A stretch of 32,337 bases of DNA, taken from contig JANQTG010000222.1 of assembly GCA_030731855.1 (NCBI GenBank), forward strand, positions 40,784 through 73,120. Reading direction: 5' to 3'. This document shows positions 1-8,139 of this stretch, piece after piece. Position numbers and translations under genes: made by a program. The number at the start of each line of letters is the position of its first letter. Positions within the stretch are counted from its first letter, which is position 1. The DNA is from Cellulophaga sp. (lineage in GTDB: Bacteria > Bacteroidota > Bacteroidia > Flavobacteriales > Flavobacteriaceae). The notes beneath the pieces were generated by a model. It had not been told where the DNA came from. It did no database searches and saw only the letters and a list, made by a program, of their open reading frames with translations.

Positions 1-1202
1 GAAAAACCAATGGCTTCATCACTTAAAATAATGTTTTTTCGTAATTTCTGTTTGTTTTTTAGACGATCAGTTACGTTTTTCTCCCAATCGGTTACTGCCA
101 TTTCACAGGTCATGCTGTAAACGGAATTGAATAAACGGTCATCCCAATTGATTTTAAATTCCATCATAACATTGCTATATCCGTAATACCACTTATTATC
201 TTTTTCTCTATAATCTACTCGGTAGGCAATTTCCGTTGGAAAAACATTGGCTTTTGCAGGCTTTTTTCTAACAAACATACTTGCAGCTTCATATTTATCT
301 GTAATATTTAAGTTGAAGATAGCACTGGTTAATATTTTATTTTCGACATCAATAAAAAGTTGGCCTTCATATAGTTGGTCTAACATTTCCTCTTTTTGCC
401 TAAAGTTAATCACATAAATAAGTTTACCATTTATCCTTGTAGAACGGTCAAACGTATACGTGTACAATTCTAAGGTTTCATCTGTAAAAATATATTCTGG
501 ATATTTCATGACATCAACAAATAGTGCATTGAACGGTCCACCTTGTAGCTTTAAAGCTAGTGTATCTAATTTATCATAATCCGTACTTTTCCTAGCCTTG
601 TAGAGCTCTACATCATCTTTTTGATTTGATGCGTATGATGTTTTGTGAATATTCACTACTGCTTCTGATAGCGATACATTTTTACGTCTTTTTTTAATAG
701 TCTCTCTGTAGAATGCTGTCATTAGTGTAGGGTCTTCAAAATAATTATCTCCCTTTTTTTTGAAGGTTTCTAGTACTAATTCTTTTGCATTTTTAGGTAC
801 TATAATGTTTACTTCTGATAATTCTAAAATTGAAGTTTCTAGACTTATATTATTGTTATTTTCTTTTAAATCAGCTAACGCAATTTGTTTAGATTTATAG
901 CCTAAAAAACTAATATGAACATTAGCATTTTTAATGCTTGTAGGTACTTTAAGTGAGAAATCACCCTCAGTATTGGTCACCGTTGTAATATTTGTATTCT
1001 CGATAGAAATTGTGGCAAATATTAATTCCTTATTTGACGACGCATCAACAACTTTTCCTTTGTATTGTTTAAAGCTCTCAATCTGTTTGTTTTGATCTTG
1101 AAATACTGCTGCATTTAAGACGCCTGTTGCTCCTAAGACAAATAGAGTAAAAAGAGCACTAACAAAGTATTTTAGTTTATTTTTTATAATTTTTTGTTCC
1201 AT
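1..1202 (-). CDS. Carboxypeptidase-like regulatory domain protein, C-terminus cut by window edge
   Basis: The frame is open from an ATG at 1202 to the left edge (400 complete codons, no stop), so the gene is partial. Residues about 10-31 are hydrophobic (YFVSALFTLFVLGATGVLNA) and look like a signal peptide or membrane anchor. Residues about 43-120 match a CarboxypepD_reg-like beta-sandwich: it opens with YKGKVVDASSNKEL, then has TNTEGDFSLKVP and FLGYKS. This fold is common at the N-terminus of Bacteroidota envelope proteins. Next comes a segment with AFYRETIKKRRK and LSEAVVNI, which I associate with the DUF5686-like group of the same phylum. The rest reads as a beta-rich lipoprotein or periplasmic region (YTYTFDRSTRINGKLIYVINF). 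Function is unknown; an envelope location is inferred. It is separated from the DUF349 gene by a terminator and about 175 bp, so it probably has its own promoter. Confidence 0.8.
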   Translation of the reverse strand, partial: MEQKIIKNKLKYFVSALFTLFVLGATGVLNAAVFQDQNKQIESFKQYKGKVVDASSNKELIFATISIENTNITTVTNTEGDFSLKVPTSIKNANVHISFLGYKSKQIALADLKENNNNISLETSILELSEVNIIVPKNAKELVLETFKKKGDNYFEDPTLMTAFYRETIKKRRKNVSLSEAVVNIHKTSYASNQKDDVELYKARKSTDYDKLDTLALKLQGGPFNALFVDVMKYPEYIFTDETLELYTYTFDRSTRINGKLIYVINFRQKEEMLDQLYEGQLFIDVENKILTSAIFNLNITDKYEAASMFVRKKPAKANVFPTEIAYRVDYREKDNKWYYGYSNVMMEFKINWDDRLFNSVYSMTCEMAVTDWEKNVTDRLKNKQKLRKNIILSDEAIGF

Positions 1203-1329
1203 AACTCAATATTTTTTTATTGATGTAAGTTACTATTAATTAAGGTATTGTATTATCAATATTTTGTTAATTAACGATTCTTAAAACTAGTATTTATTTA
1301 TCATTAGTATTATATTTTTTTATAAAAAA

Positions 1330-1353
1330 AATCCACTAAAAATTTAGTGGATT
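1330..1353 (-). terminator. Rho-independent terminator of the DUF349 gene
   Basis: The stem AATCCACTAAA (1330-1340) pairs perfectly with TTTAGTGGATT (1343-1353), with a formal 2-nt loop. On the minus strand it is followed by an uninterrupted T run. It lies 25 nt after the DUF349 stop codon and closes the long minus-strand cluster. Confidence 0.85.
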
Positions 1354-1377
1354 TTAATAACAATAAATTGTAACTTT

Positions 1378-3492
1378 TTAATTTTCAGGAGTATCGTCTT
1401 CTGCTTGTACATTAACTTCTTCTTCTGCTTCTTTTTCTAGGTTATTTTTAAAAATATTGAGCTTTTTTAATTTTGCCTTCCATGTGGCTAAATCTTCTTT
1501 ATGTGCATTAATTTTCTTTATAACATCTTTTACAATAGGACTGTCTTCGGAAGCGTTAGAGAAAAACTGAAGGTTGTTTTCTAACTGTCTTACTTCATCT
1601 TTGCTTTCATCAATTTTACGTCTTATAAAAGTACGCTCTCTTTGTAAGGCGTATTCGGTATCTTCATTTTTAGATAACTCTTCAATTTTATTACCGTATT
1701 TTAATAATTCACCTTCTTTTTTATCGACATCTAACTTTTTAAACAAAGCATCTAAAATTCTATTGAATTTCTCGTTAATACTTTTTTTGTTAAAAGGTAC
1801 CCTTCCATAGGTTTTCCATTCTGCAATAAAACCTTTAATGGCATTTAAATCATTCACCCTATTGCCAGACATGGTAAAACTTTGTAAACGTTCAAGGCAG
1901 GTATTTTTCAATTCAAAATTTTCTAGCTCTTCTTTTTGAGCTTCATTTTTAGTAGCGTTTAATTGATTGAAATAGTGGTTACAAGCATCTTTAAATTGTT
2001 TCCAAATTTTATCAGAATACTTTCTAGGCACATGTCCAATCTGCTTCCATTCGTTTTGAATACGCTTCATTTCTGAAGTTACTTTAGGGGAGTTTTCACT
2101 ATCCTTTAAGCTTAGCGCTAGGTCTAAAAGGGCTCTTTTTTTGTCTAAATTATCTTGTTGCTCCTTTTTTTGATCTTTATAGAAATTATTCTTTTTTCTA
2201 TTAAATGAACGAACACTGTTTTTAAAGCGCGCCCAAGTTTTTTCATTTACTTTTTGAGGTACCTTGCCGGCGCTAAAAAACTGATCTCTTAGTTTTTCAA
2301 TCGTTGTAATCTGTTCTTGTAAACCTTTGTGATTTGTCGCCGCCTTTGCTGTAATCGCATCAATAGCTTCAATAATTTCGTTCTTTTTAATTAAATTTGC
2401 TTCGTATGTTTTTTCTACTTCAGCATAATACTCTTGCCTTCTGTTGTGCAAGGCTTTTGTAGCATTACTAAAACGTTCCCAAATAATTTCTCGATTTTCT
2501 TTTCCAACAGGGCCAATATCTTCTTTCCATATTTTATGGAGTGTTTGTAACTCTTGGAAAGCGGCACCTAAGTCTTCTACTTTTTCTAGGGCTTCAGCTC
2601 TTTCTGCAATTTTTTCTTTTTCTTCTAAATTTCGTTTAAAATCTAAATCTCTAAGTTCTCTGTTTAAGTGTAAAAAATCGTAAAATATTTCGATATGATG
2701 GTGGTAGGTTCTCCAAACATCATTGTAATTATTTCTAGGAATTGGCCCTGCATGGCGCCAACTTTCCTGAAGTTCTTTGAAGGTTTTATAGGTGGTGTTT
2801 ATATCTTCTTCAATAGATACTAATCCTTTAAGATCTTCAATAATTTGAAGTCTATTTTCTAAATTAGTTTTTAAAGTATTTTCAAGACTTTTATAATACT
2901 GATTTCTTTTTTCTCGATATTCAGAATACACTTCATTGTATTGCCTTTTGGTAACCGAATTGTATTTAAAGTCAATTTCATTGCCGCCACTTTCTATAAA
3001 TTCTTCTTTTTTCTGGTCAATAAACTCTTGGAATTTTAAATCGAATTCATATTTAATGCCGTCTACATGCTTTTTTATGGCTTGTACTTTTTCATTTTTT
3101 ACTAAACGTTGTAATTCACCTACCAAGTTTTCCATTGATAAAGCATGGTAATCTAATAAAGGAATAACATGACGTTGATGATTATCCGCATCCTCTGCAT
3201 CTTCGGCATTAGCATCATCTATCTCATTAAGTAGATCATCATCTGGCTTTTCTGCTTTTTCTGGATGTTTTTCTTCTACCTTTTCTTTAGTTTCTGACTT
3301 TTCACTAGCATTTTCAACAGCAATAGCTTGTTTTGTAATGTCTTCATTGGTTGTCGTTTCTACTTCAATAGCTTCACTATCAACGATTTTTATATCGTCT
3401 GTTGCGGTATTTATTAAAGCATCATCGTTTGTTGCTAATTTTTGGTCATCACTACTCGCATTCTGTAGTTTGTCATCTTTCTCGTCCAACAT
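1378..3492 (-). CDS. DUF349 repeat protein, 704 aa
   Basis: Residues 1-110 are acidic and low in complexity (runs of D, E, N, T), with no signal peptide, so the protein is probably cytoplasmic. The rest is helical and charged and holds five DUF349-type units. Each is marked by a W/F, then G-x-V/I-P, then W or F: ESWRHAGPIPRNN, KIWKEDIGPVGKEN, DQFFSAGKVPQKV, NEWKQIGHVPRKY and AEWKTYGRVPFNK. The C-terminal ~100 residues are predicted coiled coil (ENNLQFFSNAS onward) ending in an acidic tail. DUF349 proteins are widespread in Bacteroidota and their molecular role is not settled; a nucleic-acid or ribosome-linked role is only a guess. It is the last gene of the cluster and is separated from aroE by 362 bp, so it may be transcribed on its own. 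It stops with TAA just before a good terminator. Confidence 0.9.
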   Translation of the reverse strand: MLDEKDDKLQNASSDDQKLATNDDALINTATDDIKIVDSEAIEVETTTNEDITKQAIAVENASEKSETKEKVEEKHPEKAEKPDDDLLNEIDDANAEDAEDADNHQRHVIPLLDYHALSMENLVGELQRLVKNEKVQAIKKHVDGIKYEFDLKFQEFIDQKKEEFIESGGNEIDFKYNSVTKRQYNEVYSEYREKRNQYYKSLENTLKTNLENRLQIIEDLKGLVSIEEDINTTYKTFKELQESWRHAGPIPRNNYNDVWRTYHHHIEIFYDFLHLNRELRDLDFKRNLEEKEKIAERAEALEKVEDLGAAFQELQTLHKIWKEDIGPVGKENREIIWERFSNATKALHNRRQEYYAEVEKTYEANLIKKNEIIEAIDAITAKAATNHKGLQEQITTIEKLRDQFFSAGKVPQKVNEKTWARFKNSVRSFNRKKNNFYKDQKKEQQDNLDKKRALLDLALSLKDSENSPKVTSEMKRIQNEWKQIGHVPRKYSDKIWKQFKDACNHYFNQLNATKNEAQKEELENFELKNTCLERLQSFTMSGNRVNDLNAIKGFIAEWKTYGRVPFNKKSINEKFNRILDALFKKLDVDKKEGELLKYGNKIEELSKNEDTEYALQRERTFIRRKIDESKDEVRQLENNLQFFSNASEDSPIVKDVIKKINAHKEDLATWKAKLKKLNIFKNNLEKEAEEEVNVQAEDDTPEN

Positions 3493-3854
3493 ATTTGTAC
3501 GTATTTGGCAGTTCGCCTATTTCTAGGGTAAGATAGTAACAACCTCGTGAATAGCAAAAAAATAAAGCAAACTTATTTTTCAAAAGCAAAAAGAATTAAG
3601 AAACAAGAGAAAAAAATTAGAAGTATGAAATACAAAATTAGAAATACGAAGTTAGAAGTACGAAATTAGAAAAACGTACCTCCCTAATATTAGGTTGATC
3701 ACTTAGAAATGGGAAAAAAAATATGAATAAAAAAATCTGAAAGTTGATTTCTTAAATGAAGTACTACCAGTAAAAAACAATCAAGTAAAAAAATTATTAC
3801 ATTGTTAGATTAAATAATTTTTTCACCCAAAGCCCAAAACCCAGCACCCAAAAC
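3493..3854. other. Intergenic spacer with periodic tracts, between aroE and the DUF349 gene
   Basis: I see no gene here. The spacer holds a 7-nt-periodic A-rich tract (3617-3679), a 12-bp perfect palindrome CCTAATATTAGG (3683-3694), a plain AT-rich stretch, and a C-rich 7-nt-periodic tract that runs into the aroE stop codon. A possible minus-strand -7 box (TAAGTTTG, 3568-3575) lies 75 nt upstream of the DUF349 start with no clear -33 partner. Confidence 0.7.
3617..3679. repeat. Degenerate 7-nt-periodic tract, A-rich, 9 units
   Basis: Nine contiguous heptads follow the consensus TWNGAAR without any register slip. Two unit types alternate (TTAGAAR and TACGAAR), giving a secondary 14-nt period: 3638-3651 and 3652-3665 agree at 12 of 14 positions. 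The 16-mer at 3635-3650 recurs exactly at 17286-17301 in another spacer. Confidence 0.85.
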
Positions 3855-3859
3855 CTAAC
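3825..3859 (-). repeat. C-rich heptad tract over the aroE stop codon; G-quadruplex-type motif on the coding strand
   Basis: Five heptads of consensus RCCCARM/ACCTAAC run in register. On the coding (minus) strand this gives four GGG tracts exactly 7 nt apart (plus-strand CCC at 3826-3828, 3833-3835, 3840-3842 and 3847-3849) with 4-nt loops. The aroE TAG stop (3855-3857) lies inside the fifth unit. Confidence 0.85.
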
Positions 3860-4604
3860 TATTCCAAATCTCCCAAGCTTTTTCTGCTTGTAGTTCTAGC
3901 ATTTTTTCTCCGTTTTTTACTTGAGCACCTTGAGCTTTACCTGCCAATAAAAAAGCCGTTTTTTCAGGATTATAAATTAAATCGAACAACACATGTTTAC
4001 TGTTGATAAATTGATAAGGAAGATCTGGTTTGTTTTCAATTTCGGGAAATGTACCTAAAGGAGTGCAGTTTACAATAACAGTGTATTTTGTTAAAATTTC
4101 TTCGTTTAAGTCAAGATACCTAAACTGATTTTCTTTCGCGTTTCGTGACACAAAAGTATAGGCTATTCCTAGTAATTTAAATACATACGCCACTGCTTTT
4201 GACGCGCCTCCTGTTCCTAAAATTAAGGCATGTGTGTGGCTATTATCTAACAGCGGTTCTATAGATTTTTGAAATCCGTAATAGTCTGTATTGTAGCCTT
4301 TTAATCCTTTTTCAGTGAATTTAATAGTATTTACCGCGCCAATTTCTTTAGCAGTTGCATCTAATTCAACTAAAAAAGGGATAACAGCCTCTTTATAAGG
4401 AATAGTGACATTAAAGCCCTTTATGTTCTTGTTATTTTTTAAAATTTCGCTTAGTTCTGCGATATCTTGAAAGTCAAAATTCTCGTAGCTGTAATTATCT
4501 AAGCTTAAATCTTTGAATTTTTTTGTAAAGTGTACTCTGGAAAATGAATATTCAATATTCTTTCCGATTAAGCCAAATCTAACTATTTTATTTTCTTTTC
4601 CCAT
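3855..4604 (-). CDS. aroE: Shikimate dehydrogenase AroE, 249 aa
   Basis: Reduces 3-dehydroshikimate to shikimate with NADPH in aromatic amino acid biosynthesis; cytoplasmic. The substrate-binding half shows the serine motif YSFS (19-22), GFNVTIPYK (63-71) with the catalytic lysine K71, and VNT (91-93) followed by NTD (105-107). The nucleotide-binding half shows the glycine loop ILGTGGASKA (128-137). Length is in the short range usual for Bacteroidota AroE. The ATG lies inside the end of the upstream DUF368 gene (17-nt overlap), so the two are translationally linked. The gene ends in TAG inside a C-rich heptad tract, an unusual 3' end for this region where most genes end in TAA. Identification is firm. 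Confidence 0.95.
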   Translation of the reverse strand: MGKENKIVRFGLIGKNIEYSFSRVHFTKKFKDLSLDNYSYENFDFQDIAELSEILKNNKNIKGFNVTIPYKEAVIPFLVELDATAKEIGAVNTIKFTEKGLKGYNTDYYGFQKSIEPLLDNSHTHALILGTGGASKAVAYVFKLLGIAYTFVSRNAKENQFRYLDLNEEILTKYTVIVNCTPLGTFPEIENKPDLPYQFINSKHVLFDLIYNPEKTAFLLAGKAQGAQVKNGEKMLELQAEKAWEIWNS

Positions 4605-5595
4605 ACCAATCTAAACCTAAAAGAATACCTGCTCCAAAAAACACAAAAAACACCGCCCACCAAGTTTCGGCCATTGAAAAATTGGGTAAATAGCGTTCAT
4701 AATTAATTATTACTTCATTATTATTGGAGTCTAAAACTAAGCTTCCGTTTGCTGCAGTCTTAAAAATCGTTTTCTTCCAAGGCCAAACCACGCCCAATGA
4801 TCCTGTAATGAAGCCTATAATTAATGCATTTGTAATATGTTTAAAGTGTTTTAGTAGATACGATAATACATGTGATAAGGTAACTAAACCCACCGCAGAG
4901 CCAGAGGTAAAAACCGCTAAAACCGTTAAAGCATTTAATCTTTTTGTGTTTTTTGTAAAGCTAAAATCTCCAGTAATTATTTCTGAGAAAGTGTCGTATA
5001 AAGCATTTACCGAATCGACTAAAAGTAATACATAGTTACCTAGAAGAATCAGAATAAATGAACCAGAAAGTCCGGGTAAGGTCATGCCTGACACACTAAT
5101 AATACCACAAAAAAATATAAAAATTAAATTGGTGTTTTCTTTAGCAGGGTTTAAAAAACTGATGCCAATACCTAGTAGTAGTCCAATAATACCAGCCGTA
5201 TAGGTTTTCTTATGCCAATGGTTAAAATCTTTCGCAATGTAATAAATAGAGCCCAAAATCATTCCGAAAAAGGCAGACCAAACAAAAAGTTCTTTTTCTT
5301 CTAAAAAGTAATCAAGTATTTTAGAAACACTAAAATAACTTACTAGCATTCCGAAAATTAACAAACTTAAAAATTGACCGTTTGTATAGCGATAAAAACT
5401 TTTTAATCTTCCGCTGACTAATAATTTAAAGGCTTTTAAATTTATCTTTTGCAGCGAATAAATAAATTCTTCGTAGAAACCACCAACATAGGCAACAATA
5501 CCACCAGAAACGCCTGGTACTTTATTCGCAGCACCCATACACAAGCCTTTGATAATAAGCCAAAACTTATCTGTGGATGTTCTAGGTTCATACAT
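4588..5595 (-). CDS. DUF368 (PopT-type) polyprenyl-phosphate transporter, second copy, 335 aa
   Basis: Polytopic inner-membrane protein of the DUF368 family. Members of this family (PopT) are reported to return undecaprenyl phosphate across the membrane for reuse in cell-wall and surface-polysaccharide synthesis. The two family signatures, one per pseudo-repeat, are visible: GLCMGAANKVPGVSGG near residue 17 and MTLPGLSGSFILILLGNY near 170. About eight or more hydrophobic segments lie between them. This copy is 30 residues longer than its neighbour. The extra length falls mostly in a loop before the last membrane segment (ANGSLVLDSNNNEV) and in the linker near residue 205. It starts 12 nt after the first copy ends and overlaps aroE. 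The family call is firm; the transported lipid is taken from the family and not shown here. Confidence 0.88.
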   Translation of the reverse strand: MYEPRTSTDKFWLIIKGLCMGAANKVPGVSGGIVAYVGGFYEEFIYSLQKINLKAFKLLVSGRLKSFYRYTNGQFLSLLIFGMLVSYFSVSKILDYFLEEKELFVWSAFFGMILGSIYYIAKDFNHWHKKTYTAGIIGLLLGIGISFLNPAKENTNLIFIFFCGIISVSGMTLPGLSGSFILILLGNYVLLLVDSVNALYDTFSEIITGDFSFTKNTKRLNALTVLAVFTSGSAVGLVTLSHVLSYLLKHFKHITNALIIGFITGSLGVVWPWKKTIFKTAANGSLVLDSNNNEVIINYERYLPNFSMAETWWAVFFVFFGAGILLGLDWYGKRK

Positions 5596-5607
5596 AAGAA
5601 ATAATAC

Positions 5608-6525
5608 TTATTTTTTTGAAGCTGATTTTTCTAATATAAAAATAAGAGAAAAACCTACTAAAGCGAGTAAAATAGCAAATAATAACTGATTATCGCCTTC
5701 AAAAGCGAACGGAGAAACACTTTGTTCTCTTATCGTAATTATTTTATCGCCAAAAACCTTTGTTTCTAATATTTTTTTCCAAGGCCATATTTTGGGTAAA
5801 GAACCTAAAATAAAACCTGTTAATGTTGCTAGGGTAATATCTTTATAGCGCGTAAATAACCATTTTAAAACTTTGGCAAAACTTAGTAAGCCAAAGATAG
5901 CACCTAAGCCCACGGTGATAATTATTTTAAAATCCCACTCATGCACAGCATCGAGAATTACCTTGTAAGATCCTAAAAGCACTAAAATAAAAGCACCAGA
6001 AATTCCGGGTAAAATCATCGCGCAGATCGCCAAAGCTCCAGATAAGAATAGAAAAGGAAGACTGTCTGTATTTTCAGCCGGTGGTATAGTGGTGATGTAA
6101 TAAGCAATACTCGTTCCACAAATAAACATGATAATCGCGGCTAAATTCCATTTTTCTAATGATTTGCCTACAAAAAAGATACTGGCTACTACTAATCCGA
6201 AAAAGAACGACCACAAGAGCACAGGTTTATTTTCTAGTAACCAACTAATTCCTTTTGCTAAAGAGAGCACACTAATGGCGATTCCTGAGAAAAGGGCTAA
6301 TAAAAAGTTGCCATTTAATTGTTTCCAAAATGCTTTAAATCCTTCTTTTTTTAATGTTTTAAATAAAGATAAGTTGATATTATTTATAGACGTAATCAAC
6401 TCTTCGTAAATACCAGATATAAAAGCAATTGTACCTCCAGATACTCCAGGAACCACATCTGCCGCGCCCATAGCAAGACCCTTTAAAGTAATAAAAAAAT
6501 AGTGTAATAGACTTCTGTTTTCCAT
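5608..6525 (-). CDS. DUF368 (PopT-type) polyprenyl-phosphate transporter, first copy, 305 aa
   Basis: A paralogue of the next gene in the same operon. The two family signatures are GLAMGAADVVPGVSGG (residues 15-30) and MILPGISGAFILVLLGSY (about 164-181). Residues about 75-95, 105-125, 130-150 and others are hydrophobic, and the last membrane segment (LLFAILLALVGFSLIF) is followed by a lysine-rich tail. Family knowledge suggests undecaprenyl-phosphate translocation. The start at 6525 places the conserved GLAMGAAD motif close to the N-terminus, as in the second copy. Only 12 nt separate the two copies. Their internal sequences have diverged well beyond the signature motifs, which suggests an old duplication and possibly different substrates or conditions of use. 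Confidence 0.88.
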   Translation of the reverse strand: MENRSLLHYFFITLKGLAMGAADVVPGVSGGTIAFISGIYEELITSINNINLSLFKTLKKEGFKAFWKQLNGNFLLALFSGIAISVLSLAKGISWLLENKPVLLWSFFFGLVVASIFFVGKSLEKWNLAAIIMFICGTSIAYYITTIPPAENTDSLPFLFLSGALAICAMILPGISGAFILVLLGSYKVILDAVHEWDFKIIITVGLGAIFGLLSFAKVLKWLFTRYKDITLATLTGFILGSLPKIWPWKKILETKVFGDKIITIREQSVSPFAFEGDNQLLFAILLALVGFSLIFILEKSASKK

Positions 6526-6600
6526 ACAGGTAAAATTCTATAATCACATAAATAATAAAATCAACCGATTTTAAAATTTACTGATTCGTATTGTTTAATT

Positions 6601-6640
6601 AAAAGTATTGCTTAGTATTTCTGCGGGTAAAAATACTTTT
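6601..6640 (-). terminator. Weak hairpin after the TPR gene
   Basis: AAAAGTATT (6601-6609) pairs with AATACTTTT (6632-6640) across a 22-nt loop. An alternative shorter stem forms inside it (AGTATTT with AAATACT on the minus strand). It abuts the TPR stop codon and has no clean T run after it, so it may attenuate rather than end transcription into the DUF368 genes. Confidence 0.35.
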
Positions 6641-6641
6641 T

Positions 6642-8042
6642 TTATTTAGAAGTCTTTTTATATTCTTCAAATATCATTTTCATCCATTCCGTTTCGCAAA
6701 ATATTGGATAGGCGATTTTAAAATCAGGAAGTCCGTCAGCATCTAAAATAATTGCTTCTGCTAACAATATTTTAGCTCTTTCTGAATTATGCACTAAGCT
6801 ATATAAGCCTGATAATTGATATAATATTGTCGCTTCATCGGTATGGAAAATTCTTGCTTGTAGTAAAATTTCTATAGCTGCATGATACTCTTTATTTTCA
6901 ATATTTAAATCAGCCCAAAGTAACCAAGTATCTAAATCATAATTACCGAATTCAACAGCTTGCTTAAAAGCATATTCGGCTTCTTCTTTTTTATGTAATT
7001 CAAGATTTATCTTACCGCTTTTTTTCCAATATTGTGGATTTTCTTCATCAATAGTTAGTGCCTTTTTGATATAGTGTTCGGCTTTTTTAAAATTACCCAA
7101 TCGAAAATATAAATCAGTTATGGCCAACCAACCTTTGTCTAATTGTGGGTCTTCATGCACAGTCTGATAAAAGAATTTTTTAGCAATTTCAGTATTTCCT
7201 AATTTCTCGTGGCATTTTCCTATTCTTAAGTACGCGTGCGACGTAGGGTCTTCAATACTGATCGTAGTCTCGTAATTTTCAATAGCCTCGTTAAATTTTC
7301 CTTGTTTTTCAAGCACTTTTCCTTTTTCAAAATAAGCACCTAAAAAAGTGTCATCAGAAATAATGGCAAAATCATACGCTGTTAAAGCTTCTTTGTACAT
7401 TTTTTTATAATAGTACTGTTTGCCTAATTGATGCCAAGCAACCTCACAGTAAGGATTCTCTTCTAAATAATCGTTTAAATATAGTATGGCACCATCATGG
7501 TCTTCTAAAAATTCAAAGCAATAGACCACATTGTATAGCGAAGCGTAATCTTCATCGTCAAAATCGACACATTTCATGAAGCTTTTTTTAGCCATTTCAA
7601 AATCGTCCATAAATAAATACTCCATGCCTAATAGCGAATAAATATCAAAGGCATCGTCTGTAAGATCTAAAGCTTTTTCTAATAATTTTACGGCTTCGGG
7701 GTGATTATTTTTTTTTGAAAATATATTTGCTCTCTGAATATAGATTTCTTCGTTAGAATTATCTATTATTTGTAGTTCATCTAATAAGTTTTGCGCAGCT
7801 TCTAATTTGTCTTCAAACACCAAAACCTCAACATGCAGTAATTTAAGTTCTATAGCATTAGGATGCTGTTGTAATCCTATTTTTATAGCTTTTTTGGCCA
7901 AAGAAATCTTACCATTGTTTAAATAATGGTGAATAATGTCTTCAAAATCTTCTGAATCAAAGAAATAGACATCATCTGTCTTTAACATCGATTCGAATTT
8001 GGTTATAGGTTGGCTAGGTCTTTCTTCTGCATCTAGTGCCAT
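6642..8042 (-). CDS. Tetratricopeptide-repeat protein, 466 aa
   Basis: A near-continuous array of about ten to twelve 34-residue TPR units. Clear examples are AWHQLGKQYYYKKMYKEAL, AYFEKGKVLEKQGKFNEAI, AYLRIGKCHEKLGNTEIA and GWLAITDLYFRLGNFKKAE. No signal peptide or membrane segment is seen, so a cytoplasmic scaffold or protein-interaction role is likely. The acidic N-terminus (TDDVYFFDSEDFEDIIHHYL) is typical of a flavobacterial family found beside aroE and DUF368 genes. No catalytic domain is visible and the partner is unknown. The start at 8042 gives a normal N-terminus; an upstream 93-bp spacer separates it from the aminotransferase. Confidence 0.85.
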   Translation of the reverse strand: MALDAEERPSQPITKFESMLKTDDVYFFDSEDFEDIIHHYLNNGKISLAKKAIKIGLQQHPNAIELKLLHVEVLVFEDKLEAAQNLLDELQIIDNSNEEIYIQRANIFSKKNNHPEAVKLLEKALDLTDDAFDIYSLLGMEYLFMDDFEMAKKSFMKCVDFDDEDYASLYNVVYCFEFLEDHDGAILYLNDYLEENPYCEVAWHQLGKQYYYKKMYKEALTAYDFAIISDDTFLGAYFEKGKVLEKQGKFNEAIENYETTISIEDPTSHAYLRIGKCHEKLGNTEIAKKFFYQTVHEDPQLDKGWLAITDLYFRLGNFKKAEHYIKKALTIDEENPQYWKKSGKINLELHKKEEAEYAFKQAVEFGNYDLDTWLLWADLNIENKEYHAAIEILLQARIFHTDEATILYQLSGLYSLVHNSERAKILLAEAIILDADGLPDFKIAYPIFCETEWMKMIFEEYKKTSK

Positions 8043-8115
8043 AGGCCTTCGTTTTTCAATTCTTTTAAAAATACCATTTTGAAGTGGGCTATCATCCTAG
8101 ATGTAAGCTATATTA

Positions 8116-8139
8116 TTAACAAATTAGTTAACAAATTAG
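8116..8139 (-). repeat. Perfect 12-nt tandem duplication over the aminotransferase stop codon
   Basis: TTAACAAATTAG occurs twice in direct succession (8116-8127 and 8128-8139). The second copy contains the TAA stop codon of the aminotransferase (8136-8138). Because 12 is a multiple of 3, the first copy supplies a second in-frame TAA 12 nt further downstream on the minus strand. Confidence 0.9.

Noticed and set aside
1206-1223. Hairpin TCAATA-T6-TATTGA just before the start codon of the left-edge gene as a translational switch
   Set aside because: A 6-bp all-weak stem in AT-rich sequence is expected by chance.
3617-3679. CRISPR array or direct-repeat cassette
   Set aside because: Units are 7 nt and contiguous with no spacers, and no cas genes are near.
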